A stretch of 64,000 bases of DNA, from positions 186,001 through 250,000 of the forward strand of contig JARGXX010000012.1 in NCBI GenBank assembly GCA_030374765.1. Direction: 5' to 3'. The stretch comes from Agarophyton chilense (Eukaryota; Rhodophyta; Florideophyceae; Gracilariales; Gracilariaceae). The notes beneath the pieces are model-generated. The model was not told the DNA's origin. It searched no databases and saw nothing but the letters and a program-made list of their open reading frames with translations. This document shows positions 24,190 to 35,052 of this stretch, piece by piece (the stretch's first letter is position 1; each line of letters begins with the position of its first letter). The translations under genes and the position numbers were made by a program.

Positions 24190-24640
24190 ATGTCAGAAGA
24201 CATTACATTTGTGGTTGTGGATTTATAAGTGTGGATGATCATCGGATACGAAGCTTTGAGAGATCTGTTATATAGGTTTTGATAGCCACGTAACAGTGTT
24301 AACGTATTCCTTTTGGTTGAGTAGTTGTTATTATAATTATACTATCATTCCCAAGTACAATATTAGAGTGGCCACTTGGCACTGGAACCAGTACCTGCTA
24401 CGTTTATCACACTGGGTTGAAGGCTGTACTTTACTAAAACCTTTGAAGTCGTGAAACTCAACTTGGGAAAATTTATAGGCTCTAAAATAAATTTATTGCC
24501 ACTAACGGGACGAGCATCACCACTAAAACGTTCGTGACATTTTGCCCAAAGGCATCGAAAAGTAGTTTAGTTCACTGGAATTGGTCTGTGATAAAATGGA
24601 GCCCATGCATATTGCCTACGTTCTTTATTCTTGAAACCTC
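24190..24640 (+). repeat. 3' LTR of Gypsy 2
   Basis: Recognised by similarity to the solo LTR at 56,255-56,804. Both share GATCATCGG..ACG..AGCT, then AGCCACGT, then TTGGTTGAGTA.TTGTTA and GAGTGGCCACxTGGCACTG in the same order and spacing. Position downstream of the Gypsy 2 integrase fits a 3' LTR. The ends are not sharp. Confidence 0.65.
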
Positions 24641-25161
24641 TCCTCACTTTCCGAAAACGTAACTCGCTGCGTCCAGTCGTTGGTCTTCAACATTTCGTGG
24701 CGACACTCGCGCCGAGGAACTCCATGGCAGAGTGCCCATGACTGTAATTTTCCTTAACTATGGCGCACATTCGAGCATGCACGATTATAGGTTTCTACGC
24801 ACCTTTTGCTGCGTGCCAGACCTCAAAGCCCTGCTACCCATGTTAACTGGCGCCTAACAAACCTCTGACCGCATATTGTGTTCAAATCTGGTCTCTGGCG
24901 CCAAACCCGCACGTTTCCTTCTATTTAAGCCTGGTTGTCTCGCGCCGGCTTTGCTTCTACGATCTGCAGAAACCGAGCAGTGTCCACCTCTATCTCTATT
25001 ATTGATTGCTATTTGAGACTGTGTCAAAACCAGGTTGTCTCGGTCCACCCCCAAACCCCTTCTAACCTAGCCCGCCGTCTGCCTTTTGCCACTGTTATCT
25101 CAGCGTATCCATGTCATCTGCGCAAAACTCACAGGGATCTTTGAGCACTCAGTGAAAGAAG

Positions 25162-27422
25162 GTAGGACGAAAGCGAAGCTGGTGGACTGAAAAAAACTTT
25201 GTTGTCGAAAAGGAATCAACAACCGGGAGTCAGCGCATATTCTGCAAGGCCTGTTCATTTACATCTATTTCGTCTACGCCAAATGCAACGCAATTAGGGA
25301 GACATCTCCTCGAATTCAAGGGGATAAAAAGCGTTGTAAACAGCGATTAATTGAGCAGCCTCATTTTGCGGCCCATTATCGAAAACTCGTAAGCACTTCC
25401 AGGTGCTTTAGTGTCCCAAAAACTCCGAAGAGGCACCACAAACGGCCCAAAATGAGCGCAAGTTCAGGACACAATCCGGAGTTGAATAAGGTAGGAAAAA
25501 GGAGAACTTGTTCGGTAAGCGAAGAGAGTTATGATTCGTACAGAAAGCGTTCGAAACTCAACGAGCTGTTGAAATCACTTCTGGTCAACCATATGCTCCC
25601 GTTTTCGGTTCTGAGTCAAAGAGAAGGCGTGGATGAGTTATTTCAGATCATCAAACTTTCGAACCCGGCCTTAGCGTAACAGGTAACAACCGTGGCAAAG
25701 AGGCCCGGGAAGAACTTGGACCCATACTATCAACGTGTGAGCGGCCGCGTAAAATCTTCCATTACGGCCGGGCTATCGCAGTCTAACGGTACGCTTATCT
25801 TTGATGGGTGGACTGATGGCAATTCAGAGAGCGTTGTTAACATATTGTTATCCATCACAGGGGTCGAAAGGTCGAGAAGAACGTTCTTTCTTCAATCAGT
25901 TTACACAGGGTCCCAGACGTGTAACGGTTCTTTCTATGCTAATGTGGTGGCAAATATAATGTCACACTATGGAGATATGAAGCGTATTTGCGCTGTAACA
26001 AGCAACAATACCAGGTGCTGCGTGAAAGCGAAAGAAATAATGGCTGAGCAGTATGATTTTCTGATACATTGCCGAGACCAAACACATTTAGCAAACCTTC
26101 TCATGCAAGAGATTGGTAGTCTGCCGTGGATCAAAGAGATCTTGACCACTCTCTCAACCCTTGTATCTGACTTGAGGAACCGCCCCAAATTGTACTTTCG
26201 CTTTAAAGAATTGAAGGACAGCCACAACAACATACTTCGGAACAATGGATATGTGGCGAGCACCCAGGAGCTTGACTCTTACAGCAGACCGCTTCCTCCC
26301 CATACTGCTGTTTTGCCTGTAAAAGTGGCGACTACAAGATTTGAAAGATCCGAAAGCATGTTGCGATCTTTTCTACGAGGTAAGGAAGTTTACAAGAAGC
26401 TCGTGGACTGTCCTGACTTTTGGTCCAATCTGTATGGCTCTTGGAACGAAAGCAGACGTATACTTCTTGATTACTCTGTAAAGGACGACTCTTTATATGA
26501 TAAGTGTCTGGATGTATGTCATCTGGTGCGCGTTATTTGGCAGTATCTGGGCGTCTTTGACGATGAAAGCTCACTGATTTCTGAGGTGTTCCCCGCTACG
26601 CGGGAGCTCCAGCAGCAGCTTCAACAGCTTCCTGTGACTCAGTTCCATACCGGCGCAAGAAGAGATGAGATGTTGAAGACCTACAGATGCCGATTAGATG
26701 GAACTGGAAGAAGGATATCGCTGTTGGATTCTATACACTACGTTGCTTACTGTCTCGACATACGCAGCGCCGGTGATGAAATCACCATGTATCACTCTTT
26801 CGTCTTGAAGCATTTGCGCCTGTTCATGAATTCAAACGTGTTACCGCCCACTCAAAATCTGGAGAGTATGGGTGGGTTTGGCGGAGCTGTACAGCGCCTC
26901 TTTGAAGACTTTAATTTCACGCGACTATCGTGGAGTACTGAATTCCAGGATGAGAATACACGAGGTGTGCTGCTGGCGTACCAAAGCATTCCTACTGTCT
27001 ACTGGATACAAACTAAGAACAGATCTCTGCTGCGTGCGTTTGCTCTACGAATTCTGTCTACCAGTCCATTCTCCTCCAGCGTAGAGAGAAGTGTTAGTAT
27101 GCAGGGGCGAATCCAAACCCCCATCCGGAATCGAATTCACCCCGAGAAGGTTAGTAAGATGATATTTTGTGCCTTTAACAGCTCCTCGTCTATGTCGAAG
27201 AAAGTGCCCGCTGCCAAGCCCCAGAGAACATACAAGACTGTCATTAGCGCAAATGAAACCATTTCAGCTCTCCCAAACACTCCAAACGTTTCGTACTTCG
27301 GTCCCGACGATGTCTCTGATGAAGAGATCGAATTGGGGGAGGTAATGGACTGGGACGACGTCAGCAACGCCAACTTCTATCTACCTGATGTTTCCGAAAT
27401 TCAGGCTGTCGTGGATGGATAG
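25162..27422 (+). pseudogene. hAT-superfamily DNA transposase (BED finger, DUF659-type)
   Basis: A near-complete hAT transposase, a nuclear cut-and-paste enzyme. A BED-type zinc finger occupies 25,162-25,345 (WWTEKNFVV, FCKAC, then TQLGRHLLEFKG). It lies in another frame than the rest, so an intron (a GT...CAG pair at about 25,340-25,412 is possible) or a frameshift lies between. The main frame runs from 25,452 to 27,422, with one in-frame TAA at 25,677-25,679. It contains NGTLIFDGWTDGNSES (DUF659 core) and HCRDQTHLANLLMQEIG (CxxH region). Near the C-terminus, LSTSPFSSSVERSVSMQG is the hAT dimerisation block with its conserved Glu. The second catalytic acidic residue expected in 'TDN' reads SNN here (AVTSNNTRCC), so the enzyme is probably dead. 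The acidic C-terminal tail is extra. Confidence 0.85.
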
Positions 27423-28430
27423 AGGTGCAATGAGTCTTAGTTTATGCTCGAGCCTGTGGTCCATCTCGTGAGACAACGCTTTTTTCAAAGATAACGCTCA
27501 ATGCTACGTAGGAAGTAGACGGGCATACCGTAAAGAGAGACAGAGAGAGTACCATTCAGTCATACGGTGCACTGCTCATGTTTAATGATCACGGCATTGC
27601 TTCGTTCATTCCAATCCACCTTCGCTTAGAGCATAACAATGTTCCCATTCGATAAAAATTGAGGCAGAAGTCCCAATAACAATATGCGCAAAGTGCAGAC
27701 ACTGAGTAAAAGTCTCAGCTAATGACGACCGAGGAACGTGTTTCGTATCTTGGTGGATAGCCTCATGGGACCGAGGCATAGCTGTCGTTGCTGCTGTCCC
27801 CATCCAATTTGTTGGCTGCATGGGTTCCCAAACTGTTTGGAACGGCGAGTTCCTTGTCAGCTTCATGCAGATAAAAGGAAAAGTTGCAATGTGTGCTGAC
27901 GAGCAAAGAAAAAAAATCAAACTTCAGGTTCACATGATTCGCTTTTTAAGAGCCACATGTCTCTAGCTCATCAAAATGTTTGTCTTCGGGTTTCCAACGT
28001 TTTCCAACTAATACGAGCTCCTACTGCACTAACAAGAAGTTTTGCCGTTGCTCTTCTAACATGGCCAGCGGAGGGAGAATGGAACTGACACCACTGAAGT
28101 ACAGGCGGGCTCCAGTATCATAGGTATCACATTCTTTGGTGATTCAGGTACAGGTTGAATTCTGACCATATGCCGTGAAATCGGAGCTGTATCCACGCTT
28201 TTTGAAGCTCGTAGAGTTGCTTTTTTACAGACGACCGTAGGTTCACTCGATAATTTCTTCGGCAAAACGGGATGCGGGAATGCTTCTGAGACGGACGAGT
28301 TTCAGAACATGCATAGCTGATGATAACGTGTAGGTTTTTTGCTTTGTTGCAAACACAGGGAATGTATTGAGCGATGGTTTTGTTTCGCAAAACGATGTCC
28401 ACTATGCAGCACGCCCATTGCAAAAACACG
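27423..28430. other. No recognisable gene
   Basis: Only short frames are present (27,606-27,920 and 28,127-28,465 on the minus strand, 104 and 112 codons), without motifs that I recognise. The start of the interval should contain the 3' end of the hAT transposon. A GTGAGACAACG segment near 27,470 is inverted relative to GGTTGTCTCG copies at 24,930 and 25,030 and might be part of its subterminal repeats. Confidence 0.4.
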
Positions 28431-28440
28431 TCACCATCAA

Positions 28441-28890
28441 TCATGACACAACCAAAAAGCACCATTCATTTCTTCCAACAACACGCGGATCACACTCATC
28501 AGCAAAATTTGAAGTAGGGAGATGTACCTCATTTGGCGATGCACCGCCAATAGTAGTACTCAATCGAACAATCGCCAAACAAATCGCACCAGCCACCACA
28601 ATCACCCATTTGATCACACCATTCTCCACCCGTTCAACGACGGTGTCAATCTCGGCCACTGAAATTTCCATCCGCTTCTCTATTGCTATGATGTCCTTTT
28701 TTAGGAGTGCGAAATCAGTCTCTTCTAGAATGCTGATTTCGCAACGAAGTGATGCAAATTCGGTTTTGGTGACCATTTGGTTCTGATGATATCTGTTGGC
28801 GTGTTTTCAAACTCGTACTACTGCATCTGTAATAGCCTCGCTCTGTATCTGTGAGAACCCGGCTTGTCTCAAAAACTCCACATCACAACA
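28441..28890 (-). pseudogene. CCDC90/MCUR1-like mitochondrial membrane protein (DUF1640), 3' part
   Basis: The frame matches the DUF1640 family (PF07798: human MCUR1 and CCDC90B, yeast Fmp32), inner mitochondrial membrane proteins linked to calcium uniporter or respiratory assembly roles. Visible parts are EFLRQAGFSQIQSEAITDAV (family N-terminal region, 28,879-28,820) and MVTKTEFASLRCEI. A coiled coil (about 28,750-28,620: DFALLKKDIIAIEKRMEI) follows, then one C-terminal membrane helix, WVIVVAGAICLAIVRL, after IK as in the family. The C-terminal end seems complete. One in-frame TGA at 28,809-28,807 separates the first block from the rest, and the N-terminal targeting region is missing. Most likely a truncated pseudogene; an unusual intron is less likely. 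Confidence 0.75.
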
Positions 28891-29087
28891 AGCATTCAAT
28901 GTATATCGGAAATCAATGACGACTGTGTAACACAACGCCCTCCATCTCTGCACAGAACTGCGACCTCAACGAATCCTCCGTCGTCACATTCACATCGGTA
29001 TGCAATCGTCCTCCTGGTTCCGCTCTGGAAACCCTTTGTTGCTGCGAGTCGAACACAGCCGTCTGTTCACGAGCGTTGGGTGATTTT

Positions 29088-29114
29088 AACGACCTCCCTG
29101 GTCGGGAGGTCGTT
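29088..29114. repeat. Perfect 11-bp inverted repeat (hairpin)
   Basis: AACGACCTCCC and its exact reverse complement are separated by five bases (TGGTC). It lies just left of the 21-bp minisatellite. It could be a terminator-like or rearrangement-derived hairpin; there is no gene end beside it that explains it. Confidence 0.8.
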
Positions 29115-29127
29115 GTAAGAAAGGATG

Positions 29128-29245
29128 TGACCGTTTTACGCGGCAGTACCAACGTGACGGTGCCCCACGGCAGTCCCAAAGTCCTCCCCGGTAGAACCAT
29201 GGTTTCCAGCGGCAGAAACATGGTGCACCGCGGCAGACCCATGTA
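29128..29245 (-). repeat. 21-bp minisatellite coding a heptad LPxxT repeat on the minus strand
   Basis: About five imperfect 21-bp units, recognisable on the plus strand by CGGCAG or CGGTAG at each start. On the minus strand they read as seven-residue units (GLPRCTM, FLPLETM, VLPGRTL, GLPWGTV) within an open frame of 112 codons (29,251-28,913). A unit length that is a multiple of three, with conserved Leu-Pro and Thr positions, hints at past coding use. The host frame is short and otherwise unrecognised. Confidence 0.65.
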
Positions 29246-29439
29246 AACCAAGGCACCTGCATAATAATTCGGTCACACTGACCGTTGGCGTGACGACGGC
29301 CACCTGATGCTGTATTGACGTAAGGATGTCCAGGGGCTTCTTCTGCTCAATTTTTACGTCAAGTAAACCGCTTTGTAGTACAAACGAAGCTTGTACACAC
29401 CTGCGTTTTGGAGCCTATGGTGGCAGCGGCTCACCTGTG

Positions 29440-31518
29440 ACTGTTGGAGAAAATTGTGCAGCCCTGAATAAATTGGGCGCGCGTGGACGTTGGTCAGTGG
29501 TACATCTTTGTAGTTCGGAAGAGTTGCACTGATGCCGACCCCACGCGTGGTTGCCGTTACGGATTCCACACCGCGCAACGTTGTAGCCACTAGAGTGTCA
29601 ATCACAGGCCCGGGTTCGTCGTGGAGAAGATGGATTTCGTCGATGACAGACAACTGCACCATTCTTAAGAATGTCCTCTAGCCGCGCTTTAGAGGAAGAA
29701 TGTCCCAGTTCTCCAGGGTAGTCACAATGACTTGGGTGTTGTCACTTTCTTACTTTTCCATCCCAACATCTCCGGTGAGATTTCCGACTTCAAACCCCAG
29801 TGATCCAAGCCTCTTCGAAAGATTCTCAACCACTTCAGGGACAAGTTCTTTCATGGGCGGGACATAGACTACGCTGAATTAATCATTATCTATACTGTCG
29901 ACATTAATTTTATCTGCTGGTATGCCTTTCGCAACACTCCTTAATATTGTTAGCACAGCCACGTTTGTCTTACCTGCTCCGGTGGGCGCACATAGTAGCA
30001 TGTTTTGGTAAGATCCAAAAGCAAAAGGATATGCTTGAGACTGCATTAGATTCAATTGTTGAGTATTGGAGAAGGCTGAATGAGGCCATTGAGGCATTTC
30101 TCAAATGTGCATCAGTTTGACAAACTTCAGTGGTAAAGCTCGTACTGCCGGGATGTGCCGCTCTTCATAGTCCTTGTTTGTCACATGCTCAGACCCATCT
30201 TGTAGCTTACAGTCTCTTACAGTCACGAGTCGCCCTACTCCTTGAAACTTGAGACTTTCGAAATCGAGCTTTCTTAGCGGAAACTTAGGCTTTAGGATTG
30301 CTTTTGAATGTTTGCTCGGGTTTCATCCTCGAATGCAACATATTTTTTTCCTCACACTTCTTGGTTCTCTCCCCACCGTCCGAGGCTTTTTGGTTTCCAT
30401 TACCTGGTGTCCGAGTAATACCATCGAGGCTGAGAGACTCCAGAAGCTTAACTCCATATTCGTCAGTTCTCATGTCCTCCCTGATTCGGGTTTTCTCCTC
30501 TGCATCCTTCGCTCGCGTCGACCTCGTACAGAATGCAATTAACTTTCTGTTTTCCAATAGCATTGATATGAAATCCAGCTTATCAAAATAAACCACTGAC
30601 GTTAGTTCGTTCTCAATGACACGTCTTTTGTCTTGCTGTTGAAGAATATGGAGGTTCGTATTAGATAAGTGTCGAAATCTCAGAATCATCTTAGAAGACA
30701 CACAACCGACGTTCCAACCACATAGCATCGATATCTTTAGGATCAAAAGTGTTACTCTCTAAACCGCTTGGCCCCACGCCTGTGTCTTTGGGTGAACTCT
30801 GTCTTTTCCTGCGGAGATCCTGGTCTTCTCCTTCAATGGCTGATGAAATGCCTTCTGCGTCAAATCCTACGACTTCATCTGCAATGTCATCGTCCTCTTC
30901 ATCGATGTTCCGCAAAACTGGGAGAATGCCTTGCAGGTTTAATTCAACTTGTTCAGTAGGACCTTCATCCGTCTTATAGTCATTTACCTGGGAACGAAAC
31001 AGGTTCGATGTTGTAAACTCATCGGTATTCATTGCCATGCCGAATAATCCTTCGACCAACTTCTTCTTTTCATTTTCTTGCATCATGTCGTCTTTTATGG
31101 TAACTAAGACCTCGTCCGTAGCGCTACGAAGCAATTCACAGGGCTGGTCGCCAAGCTTGGACATAACAAATGCCAACAACGCCTCGAATGCCCTTTGTGA
31201 CATGCGAGTGGTTGGAATATAAGTATACTCATTTCCACCGAGATCCAACTCCTTTGCGACGTCCAGAACGGATGGATCCATGAATTCAGATTGTGCAGCT
31301 TGACACCTTTGTTCTTTTCTCTTTTCAATTCTGTTGACGACTGCTTGCGTTCGGCGGGACGTTGTGACCTTATCTCCCATTCCGCCAGACATGTTTGACG
31401 ATTGGAGCGGTGTGATACTAGCCGACTGCTCACGATGCCCTCTCTTTTCATTCTCAATGACCAGCTTCGACGTGGATTTGTAAGAGTATTGCTTCATAAT
31501 CTCGCATTCGTCCACCAT
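29440..31518 (-). pseudogene. Brr2 (SNRNP200) spliceosomal RNA helicase, 3'-truncated copy
   Basis: Brr2 unwinds U4/U6 RNA to activate the spliceosome. This copy shows its N-terminal part in order. EQYSYKS-type start and GDKV are near 31,490-31,370. LGDQPCELLRSATDEVL lies at about 31,140 and PKDIDAMWLERRL at about 30,710, matching the human DIDAFWLQRQL region. A PWI-like helical part (FDKLDFISMLLENRKLIAFC) is at about 30,580. Helicase cassette 1 has Walker A LLCAPTGAGKTNVA (about 29,966-30,000), the DEAD-box-equivalent DEIHLLHD (about 29,640) and SATLPNYKD (about 29,530). Similarity stops near 29,440, so only about 600-650 of some 2,100 residues remain. The frame changes at least twice and a few stops occur. 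This is a truncated pseudogene; a functional gene with odd introns would not explain the missing two thirds. Confidence 0.85.
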
Positions 31519-32104
31519 CTTGGATTGGCTTTCTTAGAACACCAAAAATGTTTCAGAGCTCGACTTCAATCGGCTTGTGAAGTGAAGAGTGCTTCTCATA
31601 TTCCACCTCACATGAGGAAACCGGTGGGCATAATACCTGCTACGGTGATTTCAACTTTGTGGACTTCGGTGCGGTATTGTGGTACGGTCAAGTCAGCAAA
31701 CAGGCTTCCCCCGCATGTAATGAAATAAATCTTACAAATTTGGTTTGTACATCAACTGTGTTCGTGGAAAGTTTCGATTCAAGACTGACAAACAAACAAA
31801 ACTTTGCAAGGTTCGGTAGGTTCGGCTCCTGGGGGCGATTCTGATGAGGATCAGTTGTCTATGGCGAAAGTGTAAAGGATGGCCTGATAGTGTGCTGGCT
31901 TTCCTAGTGAGAGAACGTTTCATTGAACAGAAGCATTCTGCACTACGTCGTAATTAGAATAGTGATCTCGTAAAGGAGAGAGAGAGTAAAGGAAACAGAG
32001 TTGAAAGAAGTACGAAGGGTGCGGTACGCTCAATTTTGACGTGGAAAAGTATTTTGATTTCGTCAATAATTTCGCTTTAGTTTTTGGATATCTCTAACCC
32101 CGGT

Positions 32105-32784
32105 CAGATCAAGGCTGAACTTCAAGCCTTCTTGGAGCACAAAACCAGGAACATCTTTAAAAAGTCTTTACTGCTGAAGAACACACATCGGAACAATGTC
32201 ATGTCACCAAAAACAAAGCAAAGCCGACGCGAACAATAGCAACACCTGTGTAAAATATGCAACATATGAATAGCAGACAACAGGCCCCAAAGAAAGCAAC
32301 GCGAAGCATTAGCAAAGCACGCAGCAAACAGCCAAAGAATATTGCGAGAGATATCTGATCGAAACGAAAAAGAACGAAATAGGCGAACATGGGAGCCTGG
32401 CAATACAGCAAATGATGGAGATTATAATGCAAGCGACACAAGGTGATATTTAAAGAAGCGGAAGCAGAAAATACGGAGGATGACAACCGCAAACCAATGA
32501 AACTTGGGCAGAAATTGGACAAAAATGGATATACTTTGCCTGCTAACGACGTTTTCCAATGGACTGCAGTGGCTGAGGAGGATGAGAATGCATCACAAAA
32601 CGAAGAAGGAGAACGAAATAAAGAGGGTTTCAAACAGGCAAATGTATCAGGTTCGAATCGAGCGCACGAAGGTGAGGAGGTTATGGGATCCGCCATAAAA
32701 GACACGGAGGAACGCTCTGTAGCGCTTGCAACATTCAAGAAAAGAAAAGCGGCATCAGGGGGGAAGAAGCGAAGGAGAAAATGA
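32105..32784 (+). pseudogene. WBP4/FBP21-like U1-type zinc-finger splicing factor relic
   Basis: Two consecutive segments resemble WW-domain-binding protein 4 (FBP21), a spliceosome component. At 32,249-32,370 the U1-type zinc finger region reads C-x2-C (CKIC), IADNRPQ, then LAKHAANSQRILREIS and DRNEKERN, as in the family (IADNRP ... HKxNVxxRLxEI). A second frame at 32,443-32,784 is acidic and ends in the family-like basic tail VALATFKKRKAASGGKKRRRK. The two segments lie in different frames, and one stop falls inside the finger. WW domains are not visible. It is head-to-head with the Brr2 relic. Most likely a pseudogene, though a small intron between the two segments cannot be excluded. Confidence 0.6.
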
Positions 32785-32909
32785 AGATAAATAGACGACG
32801 GTGATGTCAGAACTGTTTGGAGGTTATGGTTTATGATGTTTACACAATACAAAAGAATTTTTTTAAAAGATGCGAGCCAATTTGAATAAGAAATAAATGT
32901 AAATGAAAG

Positions 32910-33236
32910 CTAGTTTGACTTTCTTTGTGTTCCTGTTTGCGATTGCAAAGACCGTGGAGAGTTCAAATGTTTAGACATGTTTTCATGAACATGGACAATA
33001 GAATCATTGGCCATAGCGTACGGGGAGTTTTTTACTCGATCGTGATCAGTAGCACTTTTGACGCCATACAAAACTCTTCTGATACCATTTTGAAGACTCA
33101 GTGGTCCAAAAGATGAACTATCTGGAGCATCAGCTTGTTTTTTCCTCGTTCTACCCAACAATGACTCTTCAGAATGCCAAATGGTGGGTCGCCGTGCACG
33201 CTGTGCATTTGTGCGCCTTCCGCCGCGGATATTCAT
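32910..33236 (-). CDS. Unknown basic ORF of 108 codons
   Basis: A minus-strand frame rich in Arg/Ser/Gln (NIRGGRRTNAQRARRP ... SSFGPLSLQNGIRRVLYGV). The composition looks protein-like and could be a C-terminal exon. No family is recognised. The adjacent upstream sequence (33,240-33,370) also reads as protein-like in a different frame, so it may be a gene fragment. Confidence 0.25.
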   Translation of the reverse strand: MNIRGGRRTNAQRARRPTIWHSEESLLGRTRKKQADAPDSSSFGPLSLQNGIRRVLYGVKSATDHDRVKNSPYAMANDSIVHVHENMSKHLNSPRSLQSQTGTQRKSN

Positions 33237-33379
33237 CGTACGTACTTTCGACGTGCATCGTTGGGGTCAGTGATGACTACGAAGTCATCTACATACACCT
33301 GGTTGAGAATTAACTGCGTACTGCCTGAGAGTCGGCGATTAACGCGAAGGTCCTGAACAGTACGCATGTTACTGACGTT

Positions 33380-35045
33380 GATTTAGAAGATAGGACTCAT
33401 TGAATTGCCAGTTATCGGCAAAGAGTATGAGAGCGGCTTCTTCAAATCCGCCACTAAGTGGTCTCTCAACATCGTTGAATAGTGCATTGAAGAACGTTTT
33501 TGACTTTCATTCACGGAGCCCACAAAGGTAAACGCCCTCAAAAGGCGATACAGCAAGCGAGCCATGCTGGGGAAGACGGAGTCAAGCGACAAACAAACAG
33601 ACAACCGGAAACCGACCGCGCGGCGGTGTAAGGAGACGAGATGGGTCCGGAAGTGGATTATGATAGTGCAGAACAAGCGCGACAGATTGCAAAACTTGAC
33701 GAGCATCTTTACTCTTTTAGTGATTGGGATTTAATTCTGAAAGCAAGTAGTAATCGTGTAGAAAGAAAAGAGTAGAAAACATAAGATAAAGACAGTAAGT
33801 AATGCCCTAGTTTGAAAAGATCTGTGGCAAACGGGAGAACTAGAAGACGCTCGTGGGGTGATCTGCTCTTACTTGGTAGGGGGCCAGATTGGGGTGAGCT
33901 GCTAGAAATCGTTTGCAGCTCTTCAGGATCAACTTTCTTGAAAGAGCTTCACAATAGTCTAGATAAACGGGTTTTATACAAATACGTCAAACGATTTTGT
34001 CATGAAAGTGTTGCATTCCGAAATACTTTCCTTCATTGCCCCTCACATATCTGACAATCGAAATATATTTCCAATACGCCAAGTATCGTCGCCGTTTGGC
34101 TTGTTCCAATGATAATCGGCGTACATTTGGTAATGTAGAAAGGGAAAGGAAGGCATTGTACCTCTAAATTCTTTCACGCACTTCTTCTTATTGCTGCCGA
34201 TTGCGGATGTCAAGATGAATACTGTAGTGAGTTGATGTGCTCAAAGCTGTTCTTTCGGACGACATGTTCGATTGTTGAAACAACAGATTTCGGGAGCACG
34301 GAAGACAGCAATTCAAATTCAAGAGTAGAGCTCAGATCTGAGAGACTAGTGTACATCATGATGTATAGTATATATTGTATATACTGCCCTATAAGATCAA
34401 CAAGGGCATTCGACTTACACGTTTAACGGTTTTACACGAGAAACTTGTAACAGCGTGGGCTGTTAGGGCATCCAGTGGTTCTACCTGACCTGAAATGAAA
34501 ATCTTGAATAGTCTACTCTACTAGAATGAACTCTGGGAGAATATTGTGACTGTTGGCGCATTTGCATTTTATTTTCATTTATTGTCGTGACATTGGGAGC
34601 AAGCAATAAAATTTTGGAAGTCGTGTTTCACGGCTTTGGGGTGATCTTGAGTTTACAGTCTACAGTTTTTAGGGACCTGCACCTCCTATATCTTAGTTTG
34701 ATAAAAAAACGCACCATTTTGTCTTCAAATAAATCTCTTGGTTGACAGTTTTTCAATTACTATAAAGGTTTCACCGCGCGTTCACCCCTACAACAGAGTA
34801 GCACTCGGTGTGTGCTATTTTTCTGGCGCTTACTTCTACCGATTTTAAAAGTGCTTTGCTATTATCAGAGTTTGTTTTTCATACCTTATGCGTTGGAGCC
34901 CTAGCGCCCTTTAAAAAAAATGACAGCAGACTATCATTTATTGTATGACACTTGAAAAAACTTGTTCTTCTTTCACCTGTAGCGATAAATAAAGAAGATA
35001 ACTCGTTTAATTTGTGTAATATAGACGATTTAAAGGCATGAAACG
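33380..35045. other. No recognisable gene
   Basis: Short frames only and none has a motif that I recognise. It is A/T-rich around 34,350-34,400 with a TATATA-type palindrome. I see no RNA gene and no matching repeat. Confidence 0.5.
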
Positions 35046-35052
35046 CACTGTA

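Larger units (their letters stand above)
19790..24640 (+). mobile_element. Ty3/Gypsy LTR retrotransposon 2, heavily decayed
   Basis: Plus-strand Gypsy remains in family order. RT lies at about 19,800-20,600 (NSLTGNDSHPIFRMDKCIDSL at 20,046 onwards, a VYIDD catalytic motif near 20,325). RNase H starts near 20,765 (DTDAS) and resumes near 21,577 (NYAEQNYTVTEKKCLVVV). Integrase is at about 22,140-22,850 (zinc-binding region at 22,250-22,330), with C-terminal material to about 23,400. A 3' LTR lies near 24,190-24,640. About 0.7 kb of foreign sequence separates the two RNase H parts. No 5' LTR was recognised. It has many breaks (well over fifteen) and is the oldest-looking of the three Gypsy copies. 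Confidence 0.75.

Noticed and set aside
28367-28786. A 139-codon plus-strand frame opposite the CCDC90-like remnant
   Set aside because: The minus strand has the recognisable DUF1640 pattern. The plus-strand frame is its mirror.
33262-33305. A VYVDDFVVIT-like stretch on the minus strand, resembling the catalytic motif of Copia reverse transcriptase
   Set aside because: No other RT block was found before or after it in the right order or spacing. It may be chance or part of an unknown gene.
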